Shown here: positions 16,509-25,950 of the stretch, in pieces
How positions within the stretch are numbered: position 1 is the stretch's first letter
Layout of the letters: the number at the start of each line of letters is the position of its first letter
Assembly: GCF_003956045.1 (NCBI RefSeq)
Contig: NZ_CP026513.1
Location: forward strand, 6,802 to 45,814
DNA length: 39,013 nt
Origin: Candidatus Annandia adelgestsuga
Lineage (GTDB): Bacteria > Pseudomonadota > Gammaproteobacteria > Enterobacterales > Enterobacteriaceae_A
Reading direction: 5' to 3'
Made by a program: the position numbers and the translations under genes
The notes under the pieces: generated by a model
The model's database searches: none
What the model was told of the DNA's origin: nothing
What the model saw: only the letters and a program-made list of their open reading frames with translations

Positions 16509-16970
16509 TTAATGTTCAGAAATAGGGGGAATATAAGATATTCCAGTTTCCCATGGTTGTTCTATCCATACATTTTGAGGTACATCTACTATATAATCAT
16601 CAACATATTTTTTTCCTTTAGGTTTAGCAAATATAGTTACAAATTTGGATTTAGGATATAAAGGTCTAATTAATTGAGCTGTCTTACCTGTATTAACTAA
16701 ATCATCTATTAATATAAAATTATTTCCTTTTATCTTAGGTTTTTTTATTATATTAATTTTTTCTATAGAATTTTTAATATTATAATTAGAAATACAAATA
16801 GTATCTATATACATTAAATTTAATTCTCTAGCGACCATAGCAGATAAAATTAAACCACCTTTATTAATTGCTAAAATTCCTTTCCATTGAGATGATGGTA
16901 ATAATCTATAAGATAATTGACGTGCATGAATTTGTATCATATACCAAGTAATTACATATTTATCTTTCAT
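16509..16970 (-). CDS. gpt: Xanthine-guanine phosphoribosyltransferase
   Basis: Purine salvage: joins guanine or xanthine to PRPP to give GMP or XMP. The 153 residues align end to end with E. coli Gpt (152): YMIQIHARQLSYRL, SSQWKGILAI, FVTIFAKPKGKK, VDDYIVDVPQNVWIEQPWE and PPIS. Two changes fall in key places. The PRPP motif DDLVDTG reads DDLVNTG, replacing the Asp equivalent to E. coli D92 by Asn (residue 93), and RGGL reads KGGL. The enzyme may be altered in rate or base preference. The gene ends nine bases from tRNA-Asp, on the other strand. Confidence 0.94.
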   Translation of the reverse strand: MKDKYVITWYMIQIHARQLSYRLLPSSQWKGILAINKGGLILSAMVARELNLMYIDTICISNYNIKNSIEKINIIKKPKIKGNNFILIDDLVNTGKTAQLIRPLYPKSKFVTIFAKPKGKKYVDDYIVDVPQNVWIEQPWETGISYIPPISEH

Positions 16971-17047
16971 TATATTCCTAATTTTAATATTTAATATTTT
17001 TATTTTAATATATTAATAATTTTAAATTATATGTAATTATTTAAAAT

Positions 17048-17266
17048 TTATCTGCTACGAAAAATTATACGTCCTTTATTTTTATCATATTTATTAATTT
17101 CTACAGTAACTTTATCTCCTGTTAAAATACGTATATAATTTTTTCTTATTTTTCCAGAAACATGAGCTAATATTATTTTACCATTTTCTAATTTTACTTT
17201 AAACGTAGTATTTGGTAGTGTTTCTACTATAACTCCTTGTGATTCTTTAAAATTGTTTTGATACAT
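17048..17266 (-). CDS. infA: Translation initiation factor IF-1
   Basis: Binds the 30S A site during initiation. The 72 residues form one S1-like OB fold and are nearly identical to E. coli in [29 protein letters not shown] and [10 protein letters not shown], ending RIIFRSR. It lies downstream of trxB on the same strand; aat and the cydCD genes found between them in E. coli are missing. Confidence 0.97.
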   Translation of the reverse strand: MYQNNFKESQGVIVETLPNTTFKVKLENGKIILAHVSGKIRKNYIRILTGDKVTVEINKYDKNKGRIIFRSR

Positions 17267-17281
17267 ATTTTACCCTTTTTT

Positions 17282-17311
17282 TAAAAAAATAAATTTTAAA
17301 TTTATTTTTTT
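17282..17311. terminator. Possible bidirectional terminator-like inverted repeat after trxB
   Basis: An A-rich arm ending ATAAATTT meets its complement AAATTTAT followed by a run of Ts, with a minimal loop. The T run and symmetry resemble an intrinsic terminator, but the stem is wholly A-T and overlaps the trxB stop, so this is weak. Confidence 0.25.
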
Positions 17312-18252
17312 TTTATACTATTAATATATTTAATTGCATCAATTGCAGACATACAACCACTTCCGGCAGCAGTAATTGCTTGTTTATAATTTTTATCAAT
17401 AACATCTCCTGCAGCAAAAACTCCTGGTATACTAGTTTGTGTACTATATATTTTATTTTTTTTAATATAAATATAATTATTTTTTAATTTTAATTGATTT
17501 TTAAATAAATAAGTATTTGGTTTATGTCCTATAGAAATAAAAACCCCAGATACTTTTATTTTTTTAATAATTTTTTTATTTTTATTATAACAAATATTTA
17601 TACTTTTAATATTTTTATCGTTTCCTATAATTTCTTTTAAAAAAAAATCAGTATGTATAATTACTTTATTATCAATAATTTTATTTTTTAATTGATTTAA
17701 AAGTATTTTTTCAGCTTTAAATATATTATTACGATGTATAATATGAATTTTTTTTACTATATTTGATAAATATAACGCTTCTTCTATAGCTTTATTACCA
17801 CCACCTACAATTGCTACTGTTTTATTACGATAAAAATAACCATCACAAGTAGCACAAGTAGATAAACCTTTTCCTTTAAATTTTTCTTCTGATTTTATTT
17901 CTAAATATTTAGGAGATGATCCTGTAGAAATAATTAATGAATCAGAATAATATTCATTATAATCACCTATTAATCTAAAAGGGTAATTTTTTAAATCTAC
18001 TTTATATATATTATCAAATATAATATTAGTATTGAATTTTTTAGCATGTATATACATACGATTCATTAAATCATTACCTGTAATATTTTTATAATCTCCT
18101 GGCCAATTTTCTATTTTTAAAGTTTTAGTTAATTGACCACCTTTTTCTAATCCAGTAATAAGTATTGGATATAAATTAGCTCTTGATGCATATATAGCAG
18201 CTGTATAACCAGCTGGTCCTGATCCTAAAATAATTAATTTAGTTTTTATCAT
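17302..18252 (-). CDS. trxB: Thioredoxin reductase
   Basis: NADPH-dependent flavoenzyme reducing thioredoxin in the cytoplasm. Seen: FAD-binding GSGPAGYTAAIYAS (near residue 10), the redox-active CATC within STCATCDGYFYRN (near 135), NADPH-binding GGGNKAIEEALYLS and C-terminal FAD motif GVFAAGDVIDKNYKQAITAAGSG. Length 316 against 321 in E. coli, with no key residue lost. Thioredoxin itself is not in the window. In E. coli lrp, ftsK, lolA and rarA separate trxB from serS; all are absent here. Confidence 0.97.
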   Translation of the reverse strand: MIKTKLIILGSGPAGYTAAIYASRANLYPILITGLEKGGQLTKTLKIENWPGDYKNITGNDLMNRMYIHAKKFNTNIIFDNIYKVDLKNYPFRLIGDYNEYYSDSLIISTGSSPKYLEIKSEEKFKGKGLSTCATCDGYFYRNKTVAIVGGGNKAIEEALYLSNIVKKIHIIHRNNIFKAEKILLNQLKNKIIDNKVIIHTDFFLKEIIGNDKNIKSINICYNKNKKIIKKIKVSGVFISIGHKPNTYLFKNQLKLKNNYIYIKKNKIYSTQTSIPGVFAAGDVIDKNYKQAITAAGSGCMSAIDAIKYINSIKKK

Positions 18253-18355
18253 TTTGTTTTAAAAAAAATATAATTTTATTTTAAATTATTAAAATTTTAA
18301 AATAAATACTTTATAAAAATTAATTTAAATTTTATTTATAAAAAAAGAAAAATAT

Positions 18356-19636
18356 ATGATTGATATAAATTTAATTAATAATAATTTAATATATATTGTA
18401 AAAAATTTAATAAAAAAAAATTTTTATTTTAAAACATCAAAATTTTTATATTTAGAAAAAAAAAGAAAAATTATTCAAATAAAAACAGAAAAATTATTAT
18501 TTAATCGTAATAAAAATTCAAAATTAATAAATAAAATAATAAAAAACAAAAATATTAAAAAAAATATTAATATAAATAATAAATTAAATATAAAAAAAAA
18601 AATATTAAAAAAAATAAAAAATAAAATTATTAATTTTATTAATAATATTCCTAATATTATTAGTAATGATATTATATATGGAAAAAATAATAAAAATAAT
18701 AAAAAAATATTATATTGGGGAAAAAAAAAAAAATTTTTATTTCCTATTTTAGATCATCTAAAACTTTGTAAAAAAAATAATAATATAGATTTAAAATCTG
18801 CTATTAAAATAACAGGTTCTAGGTTTGCTATTTTAAAAGGAAATATAGCAAAATTACACAGATCTTTAGGTCAATTTATGATTGATACTCATATTAAAAA
18901 ACATGGATATTTAGAAATAAATGTTCCTTATTTAGTAAATGATAAAAGTTTATATGGAACTGGACAATTACCTAAATTTGATCATGATTTATTTCATATT
19001 AAAAACAATAATTTTAATTGTTTTAACAAAAAAAATAATTATTATCTTATTCCTACTTCTGAAGTTCCTTTAACAAATTTATTTCGTAATAATATTATAA
19101 AAGAAAAAAAATTACCAATTAAAATGGTTTCACATACACCTTGTTTTAGACAAGAATCTAATTCATATGGAAAAAATATTTATGGTTTAACGAGAATGCA
19201 TCAATTTGATAAAGTTGAAATAATACAAATAGTAAAACCTAAATATTCAGTATTATCTTTAGAAAAAATAACTGAACATGCTGAAAATATATTAAAAATG
19301 TTAGATTTACCATATAGAAAAATTTTATTATGTACTGGAGATACAAGTTTCGGTTCATATAAATCTTATGATTTGGAAGTTTGGTTACCTTCTAAAAATA
19401 AATATTTAGAAGTTTCTTCTTGCTCACATATGTTAGATTTTCAAACAAGAAGAATGAAAACAAGATATAAAAAAAAAATTAATAAAAATATAAAATTATT
19501 ACATACTTTAAATGGTTCTGGTTTAGCAGTTGGAAGAACATTAATAGCTATTTTAGAAAATTATCAAAAACATAATGGTAAAATAATTGTACCAAAAGTT
19601 TTAACTCCTTATATGAATAATATAAAATACATATAA
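18356..19636 (+). CDS. serS: Seryl-tRNA synthetase
   Basis: Class II synthetase that charges both tRNA-Ser species found in the window. The catalytic core is well kept: TGSRFAILKG, GTGQLPKFDHDLFHI, YLIPTSEVPLTN, motif 2 FRQESNSYGKNIYGLTRMHQF, GDTSFGSYKSYDLEVWLP, CSHMLDFQTRRMKTR and motif 3 GSGLAVGRTLIAILEN. The N-terminal coiled coil (residues 1-110), which reads the long variable arm of tRNA-Ser, keeps its length but has become mostly Lys, Asn and Ile. Length 426 against 430. It starts the plus-strand run serS-serC-aroA-cmk-rpsA. Confidence 0.96.
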   Translation: MIDINLINNNLIYIVKNLIKKNFYFKTSKFLYLEKKRKIIQIKTEKLLFNRNKNSKLINKIIKNKNIKKNININNKLNIKKKILKKIKNKIINFINNIPNIISNDIIYGKNNKNNKKILYWGKKKKFLFPILDHLKLCKKNNNIDLKSAIKITGSRFAILKGNIAKLHRSLGQFMIDTHIKKHGYLEINVPYLVNDKSLYGTGQLPKFDHDLFHIKNNNFNCFNKKNNYYLIPTSEVPLTNLFRNNIIKEKKLPIKMVSHTPCFRQESNSYGKNIYGLTRMHQFDKVEIIQIVKPKYSVLSLEKITEHAENILKMLDLPYRKILLCTGDTSFGSYKSYDLEVWLPSKNKYLEVSSCSHMLDFQTRRMKTRYKKKINKNIKLLHTLNGSGLAVGRTLIAILENYQKHNGKIIVPKVLTPYMNNIKYI

Positions 19637-19726
19637 TTAAAAAATATTTTTAATATTTTAATAATAAAATTGAATTTAAATAAATGAAAATTTAATATCT
19701 TAATTAATAAAATTGGTATTTTGTAA

Positions 19727-20815
19727 ATGAAGATAATACATAATTTTAGTGCAGGTCCTGCAATTTTACCTAAAAGTGTTTTAAAACAAGCAAAAAAAGA
19801 ATTAAATTATGGTATAAAATATGGTATTTCAATACTTGAAATAAGTCATCGTAGTAAAGAATTTATTAAAATTGCAGAAGAATCTGAAAAAAATTTAAGA
19901 AAATTATTAAAAATACCTAAAAATTATAAAGTTTTATTTTGTCAAGGAGGAGCTCGTACACAGTTTTCTGCAATACCTTTAAATATAATAAATAAAAAAA
20001 ATATTAAAGCGGATTATATAAATAGTGGTTATTGGTCTTATAGTGCTATAAAAGAAGCAAAAAAATATTGTATTCCTAATATAATACCAGTAAAATATTT
20101 TATTAACAATAAAATTTCAATTTTACCAATGAAAAAATGGAAAATAAATAATAATTCTAAATATATTCATTATTGTCCAAATGAAACTATTGAAGGAATA
20201 TCAATAAAAGAAGAACCTAATTTTAAAAATAAAATAATAATAGCTGATTTTTCTTCTATTATATTATCATATCCTATAAATATAAAAAAATATGATATTA
20301 TTTATGCTAGTGCACAAAAAAATTTAGGCTTATCTGGAATAACTTTAATAATTATTAAAAAAAGTATTATAAATAAAAAAAATAAATATATACCATCAAC
20401 ATTAAATTATAAAATAATATCTTCTAATAAATCTATGTTTAATACACCTTCAATTTTTTCTTGGTATTTATCAAGTTTAGTACTTAATTGGATAAAAAAT
20501 AATGGTGGAGTAAAAAAAATATATAAAATTAATAAACAAAAATCAAATATAATTTATAATATTATTGATTCTAATAATTTTTATATTAACAATATAAATT
20601 TTAAAAATCGATCTATAGTAAATATTACATTTAAATTAAAAAATAAATATTTAAATAATTTATTTATAAAAGAATCATATGAAGCTGGTTTAATGTTTTT
20701 AAAAGGTCATTATATTTTTGGGGGAATAAGATCATCTATATATAACGCAATGTCTTTTAAAAGTGTAAAAAAATTAGCTGATTTTATGATATATTTTTCA
20801 AATCGTTATAGTTAA
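19727..20815 (+). CDS. serC: Phosphoserine aminotransferase
   Basis: PLP enzyme converting 3-phosphohydroxypyruvate to phosphoserine; in E. coli it also serves pyridoxal phosphate synthesis. Seen: NFSAGPAILP, ISHRSKEF, QGGARTQFSAIP, CPNETIEGI, the PLP lysine in ASAQKNLGLSG (near residue 190), TPSIFSWYLSSLV and GGIRSSIYNAM. Length 362 equals E. coli. It stands 20 bases before aroA, preserving the serC-aroA operon that links serine and aromatic synthesis in enterobacteria. Confidence 0.97.
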   Translation: MKIIHNFSAGPAILPKSVLKQAKKELNYGIKYGISILEISHRSKEFIKIAEESEKNLRKLLKIPKNYKVLFCQGGARTQFSAIPLNIINKKNIKADYINSGYWSYSAIKEAKKYCIPNIIPVKYFINNKISILPMKKWKINNNSKYIHYCPNETIEGISIKEEPNFKNKIIIADFSSIILSYPINIKKYDIIYASAQKNLGLSGITLIIIKKSIINKKNKYIPSTLNYKIISSNKSMFNTPSIFSWYLSSLVLNWIKNNGGVKKIYKINKQKSNIIYNIIDSNNFYINNINFKNRSIVNITFKLKNKYLNNLFIKESYEAGLMFLKGHYIFGGIRSSIYNAMSFKSVKKLADFMIYFSNRYS

Positions 20816-20835
20816 ATTTATAAATAAGGAATTAT

Positions 20836-22116
20836 ATGAATAAAATTTTAACAATTAATCCAATAAAAAAAATTAACGGTTTTATATATTTACCTGGATC
20901 AAAAAGTATTTCTAATAGAGTATTATTATTATCAGCAATGACTAAAGGTAAAACCAATTTAATTAATTTATTAAAAAGTGATGATACAGAATATATGATT
21001 AATGCTCTTAAAGTTATAGGGGTAAAAATAGTAAATACTATAAATAATAATTATGAAATTATAAGTAAAGGGGTATCAATTTTTAATAATATTAAAAAAA
21101 ATATTTTTTTAGGAAATGCTGGTACAGCTATGCGTTCTTTAACTGCATCATTTTGTTTAGGTTTAAATGATATAATATTAACTGGTGAAAATAGAATGAA
21201 AAATAGACCTATAAATCATTTAATAGATTCTTTAATACAAGGGGGTGCAAGTATTAAATATTTAGAAAAAAAAAATTTTCCTCCTTTACATATTAAAGGT
21301 GGTTATAAAGGTGGTAATATTTATATTAAAGGTAATATTTCTAGTCAGTTTTTAACTTCTTTATTGATAATATCTCCATTAGTAAAAAATGATACAAAAA
21401 TTATCATTAAAAATAAAATTGTATCTAAACCATATATTAAAATGACATTAAGTTTAATGAAAATATTTGGTATTTGTATTAAATTTAAAAATAATGTTTT
21501 TTTTATAAAAGGAAATCAAAAATATATTTCTCCTAAAAAATATTTAATTGAAGGTGATGCTTCATCAGCTTCTTATTTTTTAGCAGCTTCTGCTGTAAAA
21601 AATTTTTCTATTTCTTTATATGGAATAAATATTAAAAATAGTATTCAAGGAGATTCAAAATTTATATATATTTTAAAAAAAATGGGCGCATTAATTTATA
21701 ACAATAAAAATTTTATTTATTGTAAAAAAAATAAATTAAAAGGTATTAATTTAGATATGAATAATATGCCTGACGCGGCGATGACTATAGCTATAGTATC
21801 ATTATTTGCTAAAGGAGCTACAACTATTTATAACATATATAATTGGAGAGTTAAAGAAACAGATAGATTATATGCTATGTCTAAAGAATTACGTAAAATT
21901 GGTGCTATAATAGAAGAAGGTAATAACTATTTACGTATAATTCCTCCTAAAATAATTAAATCATCAGTTATAGAAACATATAACGATCATAGAATTGCAA
22001 TGTGTTTTTCTTTAATATCTTTATTTAATAAAAAAATAAAAATCATTAACCCTAAATGTGTAAATAAAACTTTTCCTAAATATTTTATAGAATTTGCAAA
22101 AATTAGTAATTTTTAA
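20836..22116 (+). CDS. aroA: 5-enolpyruvylshikimate-3-phosphate synthase (EPSP synthase)
   Basis: Sixth step of the shikimate pathway, joining PEP to shikimate 3-phosphate. The 426 residues align with E. coli (427) almost without gaps: LPGSKSISNR, the PEP-binding GNAGTAMR, ENRMKNRPINHL, ISSQFLTSLL, EGDASSASYFLAA, MPDAAMTIA, NWRVKETDRL and YNDHRIAMCFSL. Residue 101, Pro in E. coli and most bacteria, is Ser (codon TCT). The pathway product chorismate goes to the TyrA mutase described above. An AAGGA ribosome-binding site precedes the ATG. Confidence 0.97.
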   Translation: MNKILTINPIKKINGFIYLPGSKSISNRVLLLSAMTKGKTNLINLLKSDDTEYMINALKVIGVKIVNTINNNYEIISKGVSIFNNIKKNIFLGNAGTAMRSLTASFCLGLNDIILTGENRMKNRPINHLIDSLIQGGASIKYLEKKNFPPLHIKGGYKGGNIYIKGNISSQFLTSLLIISPLVKNDTKIIIKNKIVSKPYIKMTLSLMKIFGICIKFKNNVFFIKGNQKYISPKKYLIEGDASSASYFLAASAVKNFSISLYGINIKNSIQGDSKFIYILKKMGALIYNNKNFIYCKKNKLKGINLDMNNMPDAAMTIAIVSLFAKGATTIYNIYNWRVKETDRLYAMSKELRKIGAIIEEGNNYLRIIPPKIIKSSVIETYNDHRIAMCFSLISLFNKKIKIINPKCVNKTFPKYFIEFAKISNF

Positions 22117-22166
22117 TTATAAAATAAAAAAAAATTATAAATCTTAACTAATATAAGGATAATAAT

Positions 22167-22862
22167 ATTTTTAAAGAAAAAGTTCCAGTAATTGTTATAG
22201 ATGGTCCTAGTAGTACAGGTAAAAGTACTATGTGTCAAAAAATTGCTTTAAAATTAAAATGGAATGTTTTAAATTCTGGAGCGTTGTATAGATTATTAGC
22301 ATTTTTTTTAAACGGAAATAAAAACTTTTATAATCTAAATTATATTAAATTTATAGTATCAAATTTAAATGTAAAATTTGTTTATTCTCCTAAATATAAT
22401 GAAATGAGAACTACATTACATGGAGTAGATGTTTCAAATATACTTCAAGAATTAAATATAGGAGGATCTGCTTCTTATATATCTTCTTTTTATGTTGTAA
22501 GAAGATATTTAGTGCAAAAACAACATCAATTTTGTAAATTACCAGGATTAGTAGCTGATGGACGAGATATGGGGACTGTAGTTTTTCCTGATGCAAATGT
22601 TAAATTTTTTTTATATTCTGATATATATAAAAGAACTTATTGTCGTTTATTGCAATTAAAAAAAAAAAACCCTAATGTTAATTTTAAGGGTGTATTAAAA
22701 GATTTAAAAAAAAGAGATAAAAGAGATACAGAAAGAGAAGTATCACACTTAGAACCAGCTCTAGATTCTATTAAAATAGATAGTACTGATATAGATTCAG
22801 AAGAGTTATTTGATATAATAATGAAAAATATATATAAAAAAATTGATATAAAAAAAATATAA
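22167..22862 (+). CDS. cmk: Cytidylate kinase, probable ATT start
   Basis: Phosphorylates CMP and dCMP. The P-loop GPSSTGKST lies upstream of the first in-frame ATG (22230), so that ATG cannot be the start. The frame is open back to a TAA at 22149. A good AAGGA ribosome-binding site (22155-22159) stands seven bases before ATT at 22167, and starting there gives FKEKVPVIVIDGPSSTGKS, matching the E. coli N-terminus in length to within one residue. Also seen: LNSGALYRLLAF, LVADGRDMGTVVFPDA and KRDKRDTEREVS. The 231 residues compare with 227 in E. coli. Lies before rpsA as in E. coli. Confidence 0.92.
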   Translation: MFKEKVPVIVIDGPSSTGKSTMCQKIALKLKWNVLNSGALYRLLAFFLNGNKNFYNLNYIKFIVSNLNVKFVYSPKYNEMRTTLHGVDVSNILQELNIGGSASYISSFYVVRRYLVQKQHQFCKLPGLVADGRDMGTVVFPDANVKFFLYSDIYKRTYCRLLQLKKKNPNVNFKGVLKDLKKRDKRDTEREVSHLEPALDSIKIDSTDIDSEELFDIIMKNIYKKIDIKKI

Positions 22863-22892
22863 AATTTAAATAACTTTATATTATAAAAATAT

Positions 22893-22901
22893 ATGATATA
22901 A
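22893..22901 (+). promoter_or_regulatory. Possible extended -10 promoter of rpsA
   Basis: TGATATAAA (TG, one base, TATAAA) lies 35 bases before the rpsA ATG. No clear -35 element is seen. Such A+T-rich matches occur by chance, so confidence is low. Confidence 0.3.
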
Positions 22902-22936
22902 ATTATAAATTTATAACTAAATATAAAATAATTAAA

Positions 22937-24499
22937 ATGAATAATTTTTTTGATACGTTATTTAATAAATATATAAAGAAGAGAAGCATAAAAATTGGAT
23001 CAATTATAAAAGGAAAAGTATATAATATTGGTAATGAAAATGTTATAATTGATGCTGGATTAAAATCAGAATCTTATATTTCTATAAATGAATTTAGAAA
23101 TTCAAATGGTGATATTGAAGTTAAAAATGGAGATTTAATAGATGTAATTTTAGAATCTATAGAAGATGGTTATGGGGTAACAATTCTTTCTAGGGAAAAA
23201 GCAAAAAAATATAATTCATGGTTATTTTTAGAAAAAGCTAAAAAAAATAATATAATAATTAAAGGTATCATTAATGGTAAAGTTAAAGGAGGTTTTACTG
23301 TAGATATAAATGGAATACAAGCTTTTTTACCAGGATCTTTAATTGATATAAAACCATTTAAAGATTCTTCTTTTTTAGAAGGTATGCATTTATCATTAAA
23401 AGTTGTTAAAATAGATAAAAGAAGAAATAATATTGTTGTATCACGTAAATCTGTAATAGAATATAATAAAAGAATAAAAAAAAAAAAATCTTTATCTAAA
23501 ATTTCAGAAGGAAAAGAAATAGTTGGAATTATTAAAAATATAACAGAATATGGTGCTTTTATAGATTTAGGAAGTGTAGATGGATTATTACATATTACTG
23601 ATATTTCTTGGAAAAGAATAAATCATCCTAATGATATTTTAAATCCTGGAGAATACATAAAACTAAAAATATTAAAATTTGATAAAATTAATCTTAAAAT
23701 GTCTTTGGGGTTAAAACAATTAATATCTGATCCTTGGAAAAAAATTGATGAAAAATATCCTAAAAGAACTAAAACTTTAGGTAAAGTAACTAATATAACA
23801 GAATATGGTTGTTTTATAGAAATAGAAGATGGAATAGAAGGATTAGTACATAATTCTGAAATAGATTGGGTTAATAAAAATGTAAATATATCAAAAATAT
23901 TAAAATTAAATGATAAAGTAGAAGTAATGATATTAAATATAGATCATCCATGTAAAAGAATATCTTTAGGTATTAAACAATGTAAAATAAATCCTTGGTA
24001 TAAATTTTCTAAAAAATATAAATTTGGTGATAAAGTTAAAGGATATATTAAATCGATTACATCTTTTGGTATATTTGTATCTTTAGAAGATAAGCTTGAT
24101 GGTTTAATACATATATCTGATATATCATGGAAAACTAAAAATTTAGAAATTTTTAAAAAATATAAAAAAGGTAATAAAATATTATCTGTATTATTAAATG
24201 TTAATATTAAAAAAGAAAGGATTTCTTTAGGAATAAAACAACTTAAAAACAATCCAATTATTATGTATATGTCTTTAAATAAAAAAAATAAAATAGTAAA
24301 AGGTAAAATAATAAGAATAGATAATATTGGAATATTATTAGAATTAAAAAAAAATGTAAATAGTTATATTAAACGTTCTTTAATTACAAATAAAAAATTT
24401 TATGAAGAAAATATTTATTATAAAAATATTTTAAAATTAAGATTATTAGGTATTGATTATAAAAATCAAATGATAAGAACATATATAATTGAAAAATAA
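22937..24499 (+). CDS. rpsA: 30S ribosomal protein bS1
   Basis: Ribosomal protein that draws mRNA to the 30S subunit. Six S1 (OB-fold) repeats can be followed: repeats 1-2 (about 20-170) bind the ribosome, and 3-5 are the best preserved, with the repeated patterns TEYGAFIDLG..DGLLHITDISW, TEYGCFIEIEDGIEGLVH and TSFGIFVSLEDKLDGLIHISDISW. Repeat 6 (about 445-520) is degenerate and the E. coli C-terminus is missing, giving 520 residues against 557. Follows cmk as in E. coli; ihfB, which comes next there, is absent. Confidence 0.96.
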   Translation: MNNFFDTLFNKYIKKRSIKIGSIIKGKVYNIGNENVIIDAGLKSESYISINEFRNSNGDIEVKNGDLIDVILESIEDGYGVTILSREKAKKYNSWLFLEKAKKNNIIIKGIINGKVKGGFTVDINGIQAFLPGSLIDIKPFKDSSFLEGMHLSLKVVKIDKRRNNIVVSRKSVIEYNKRIKKKKSLSKISEGKEIVGIIKNITEYGAFIDLGSVDGLLHITDISWKRINHPNDILNPGEYIKLKILKFDKINLKMSLGLKQLISDPWKKIDEKYPKRTKTLGKVTNITEYGCFIEIEDGIEGLVHNSEIDWVNKNVNISKILKLNDKVEVMILNIDHPCKRISLGIKQCKINPWYKFSKKYKFGDKVKGYIKSITSFGIFVSLEDKLDGLIHISDISWKTKNLEIFKKYKKGNKILSVLLNVNIKKERISLGIKQLKNNPIIMYMSLNKKNKIVKGKIIRIDNIGILLELKKNVNSYIKRSLITNKKFYEENIYYKNILKLRLLGIDYKNQMIRTYIIEK

Positions 24500-24505
24500 T
24501 TTTTT

Positions 24506-25867
24506 TTAAAAATAAGCACTTTTTGGAGTTCTAGGAAAAGGTATTAAATCTTTTATATTTTTAATTCCAGTTATATAAGAAATTAATCTTTCAAAACCTA
24601 AACCAAAACCAGAGTGAGGAACAGTACCATATTTTCTTAAATCTCTATACCACCAATAATCTTTTTTTTTAAAATTCATTTCTTTTAATTTTAAATCTAA
24701 TATATTTAATCTTTCTTCTCTTTGTGAACCACCTATTATTTCTCCTACATTAGGAAACAATATATCCATAGCGGCAACTGTTTTATTATCATCATTTAAT
24801 CTCATATAAAATGCTTTTATTTTTTTAGGATAATTATTTATAATAATTGGACAATTAAAATAATTATTAGTTAAATAAATTTCATGTTCTTTATAAATTT
24901 CTGAACCCCAAAATATTTTTCTATTAAATAATTTATTTTTTTTATATAAAATTTCTATAGCTTCACTATAATTTATTTTAATAAATTCAGAATTAATATC
25001 TTTTTTTAATTTTTTGACAATGTTACAATTAATATTGTTTGACAAAAAATTAATATCACTGTCACATTTTTCTATTACTTTTTTAAATAAATGTTTTATT
25101 AATTTTTCTGATATAATATTAATATTTTTTAAATTAGAAAAAGATTTTTCTAATTCTAACATCCAAAATTCAGATAAATGTTTTCTAGTATTAGAATTTT
25201 CAGCTCTAAAAGTTGGTCCAAATGTATATACTTTAGATAAAGCACAAGCATATGTTTCTAAATGTAATTGTCCTGAAACAGTTAAAAATGCTTTTTTTTG
25301 AAAAAAATTATTTTTATTATCTTTTTTAGTATTAATATAAAATAAATCTCCAGAACCTTCAGTATTTAAAGTTGTTATTAATGGGGTATTGATTAAATAA
25401 TATCCATTATCATTTAAATAACTATGAATTTCGTATGATAAAAAATGACGTATTCTTGAAATAACACTAATTAAATTAGTTCTTGGTCTTAAATGGGCCA
25501 CACTTCTTAAAAAACTATTACTATGTTTTTTTAAAGATATAGGATAAGATTCTTTTTTATAAACCCAACCTATTATTTTTATAGTATTGGCATTTATTTC
25601 ATATTTTTGTTTTTTACCTATAGATAAAATTAGTTTTCCTTTTATTTCTACTGAGCAACCGGTAGTTAAATTTAATATATCATTATAATTTGATATTTTT
25701 TTTTTTGCTATAATTTGAATATTATTAATATGTGAACCATCATATACTGATAAAAAAGAAAAACCTAATTTAGAATTTCTTTTTGATTTAATCCAACCTT
25801 TTATTGTAATTAAACTATTTATTTTAATTTTATTATTCCATATATCTTTTATTGATATTTTTTTCAT
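24506..25867 (-). CDS. asnS: Asparaginyl-tRNA synthetase
   Basis: Class IIb synthetase for tRNA-Asn. An N-terminal OB anticodon-binding domain (residues 1-110; TIKGWIKSKRNSKLGFSFL) is followed by the catalytic domain: FLRSVAHLRPRTNLI, FLTVSGQLHLETYACALSKVYTFGPTFRAENSNTRKHL split over motif 2, NYPKKIKAFYMRLNDD, GEIIGGSQREERL, WWYRDLRKYGTVPHSGFG and motif 3 GLGFERLISY. Length 453 against 466. The high share of Asn codons in this genome makes this enzyme heavily used. Convergent with rpsA, stop codons seven bases apart. Confidence 0.97.
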   Translation of the reverse strand: MKKISIKDIWNNKIKINSLITIKGWIKSKRNSKLGFSFLSVYDGSHINNIQIIAKKKISNYNDILNLTTGCSVEIKGKLILSIGKKQKYEINANTIKIIGWVYKKESYPISLKKHSNSFLRSVAHLRPRTNLISVISRIRHFLSYEIHSYLNDNGYYLINTPLITTLNTEGSGDLFYINTKKDNKNNFFQKKAFLTVSGQLHLETYACALSKVYTFGPTFRAENSNTRKHLSEFWMLELEKSFSNLKNINIISEKLIKHLFKKVIEKCDSDINFLSNNINCNIVKKLKKDINSEFIKINYSEAIEILYKKNKLFNRKIFWGSEIYKEHEIYLTNNYFNCPIIINNYPKKIKAFYMRLNDDNKTVAAMDILFPNVGEIIGGSQREERLNILDLKLKEMNFKKKDYWWYRDLRKYGTVPHSGFGLGFERLISYITGIKNIKDLIPFPRTPKSAYF

Positions 25868-25950
25868 ATATATATATATATATTTTAAATTATTAAATAT
25901 AAATATTAAAAATTTTTAAATAAAATTTAATATAATATATTTTATAAATA

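Noticed and set aside
22411-22596. Minus-strand open frame of 61 codons within cmk
   Set aside because: Antisense to conserved cmk motifs; no recognisable protein features.
23944-24252. Minus-strand open frame of 102 codons within rpsA
   Set aside because: Antisense to S1 repeats 4-5; a shadow of the repeated coding sequence.
25014-25301. Plus-strand open frame of 95 codons within asnS
   Set aside because: Antisense to asnS motif 2; no independent support.
25866-25881. TA dinucleotide repeat before asnS
   Set aside because: Short simple repeat of the kind expected in this base composition; no further structure.
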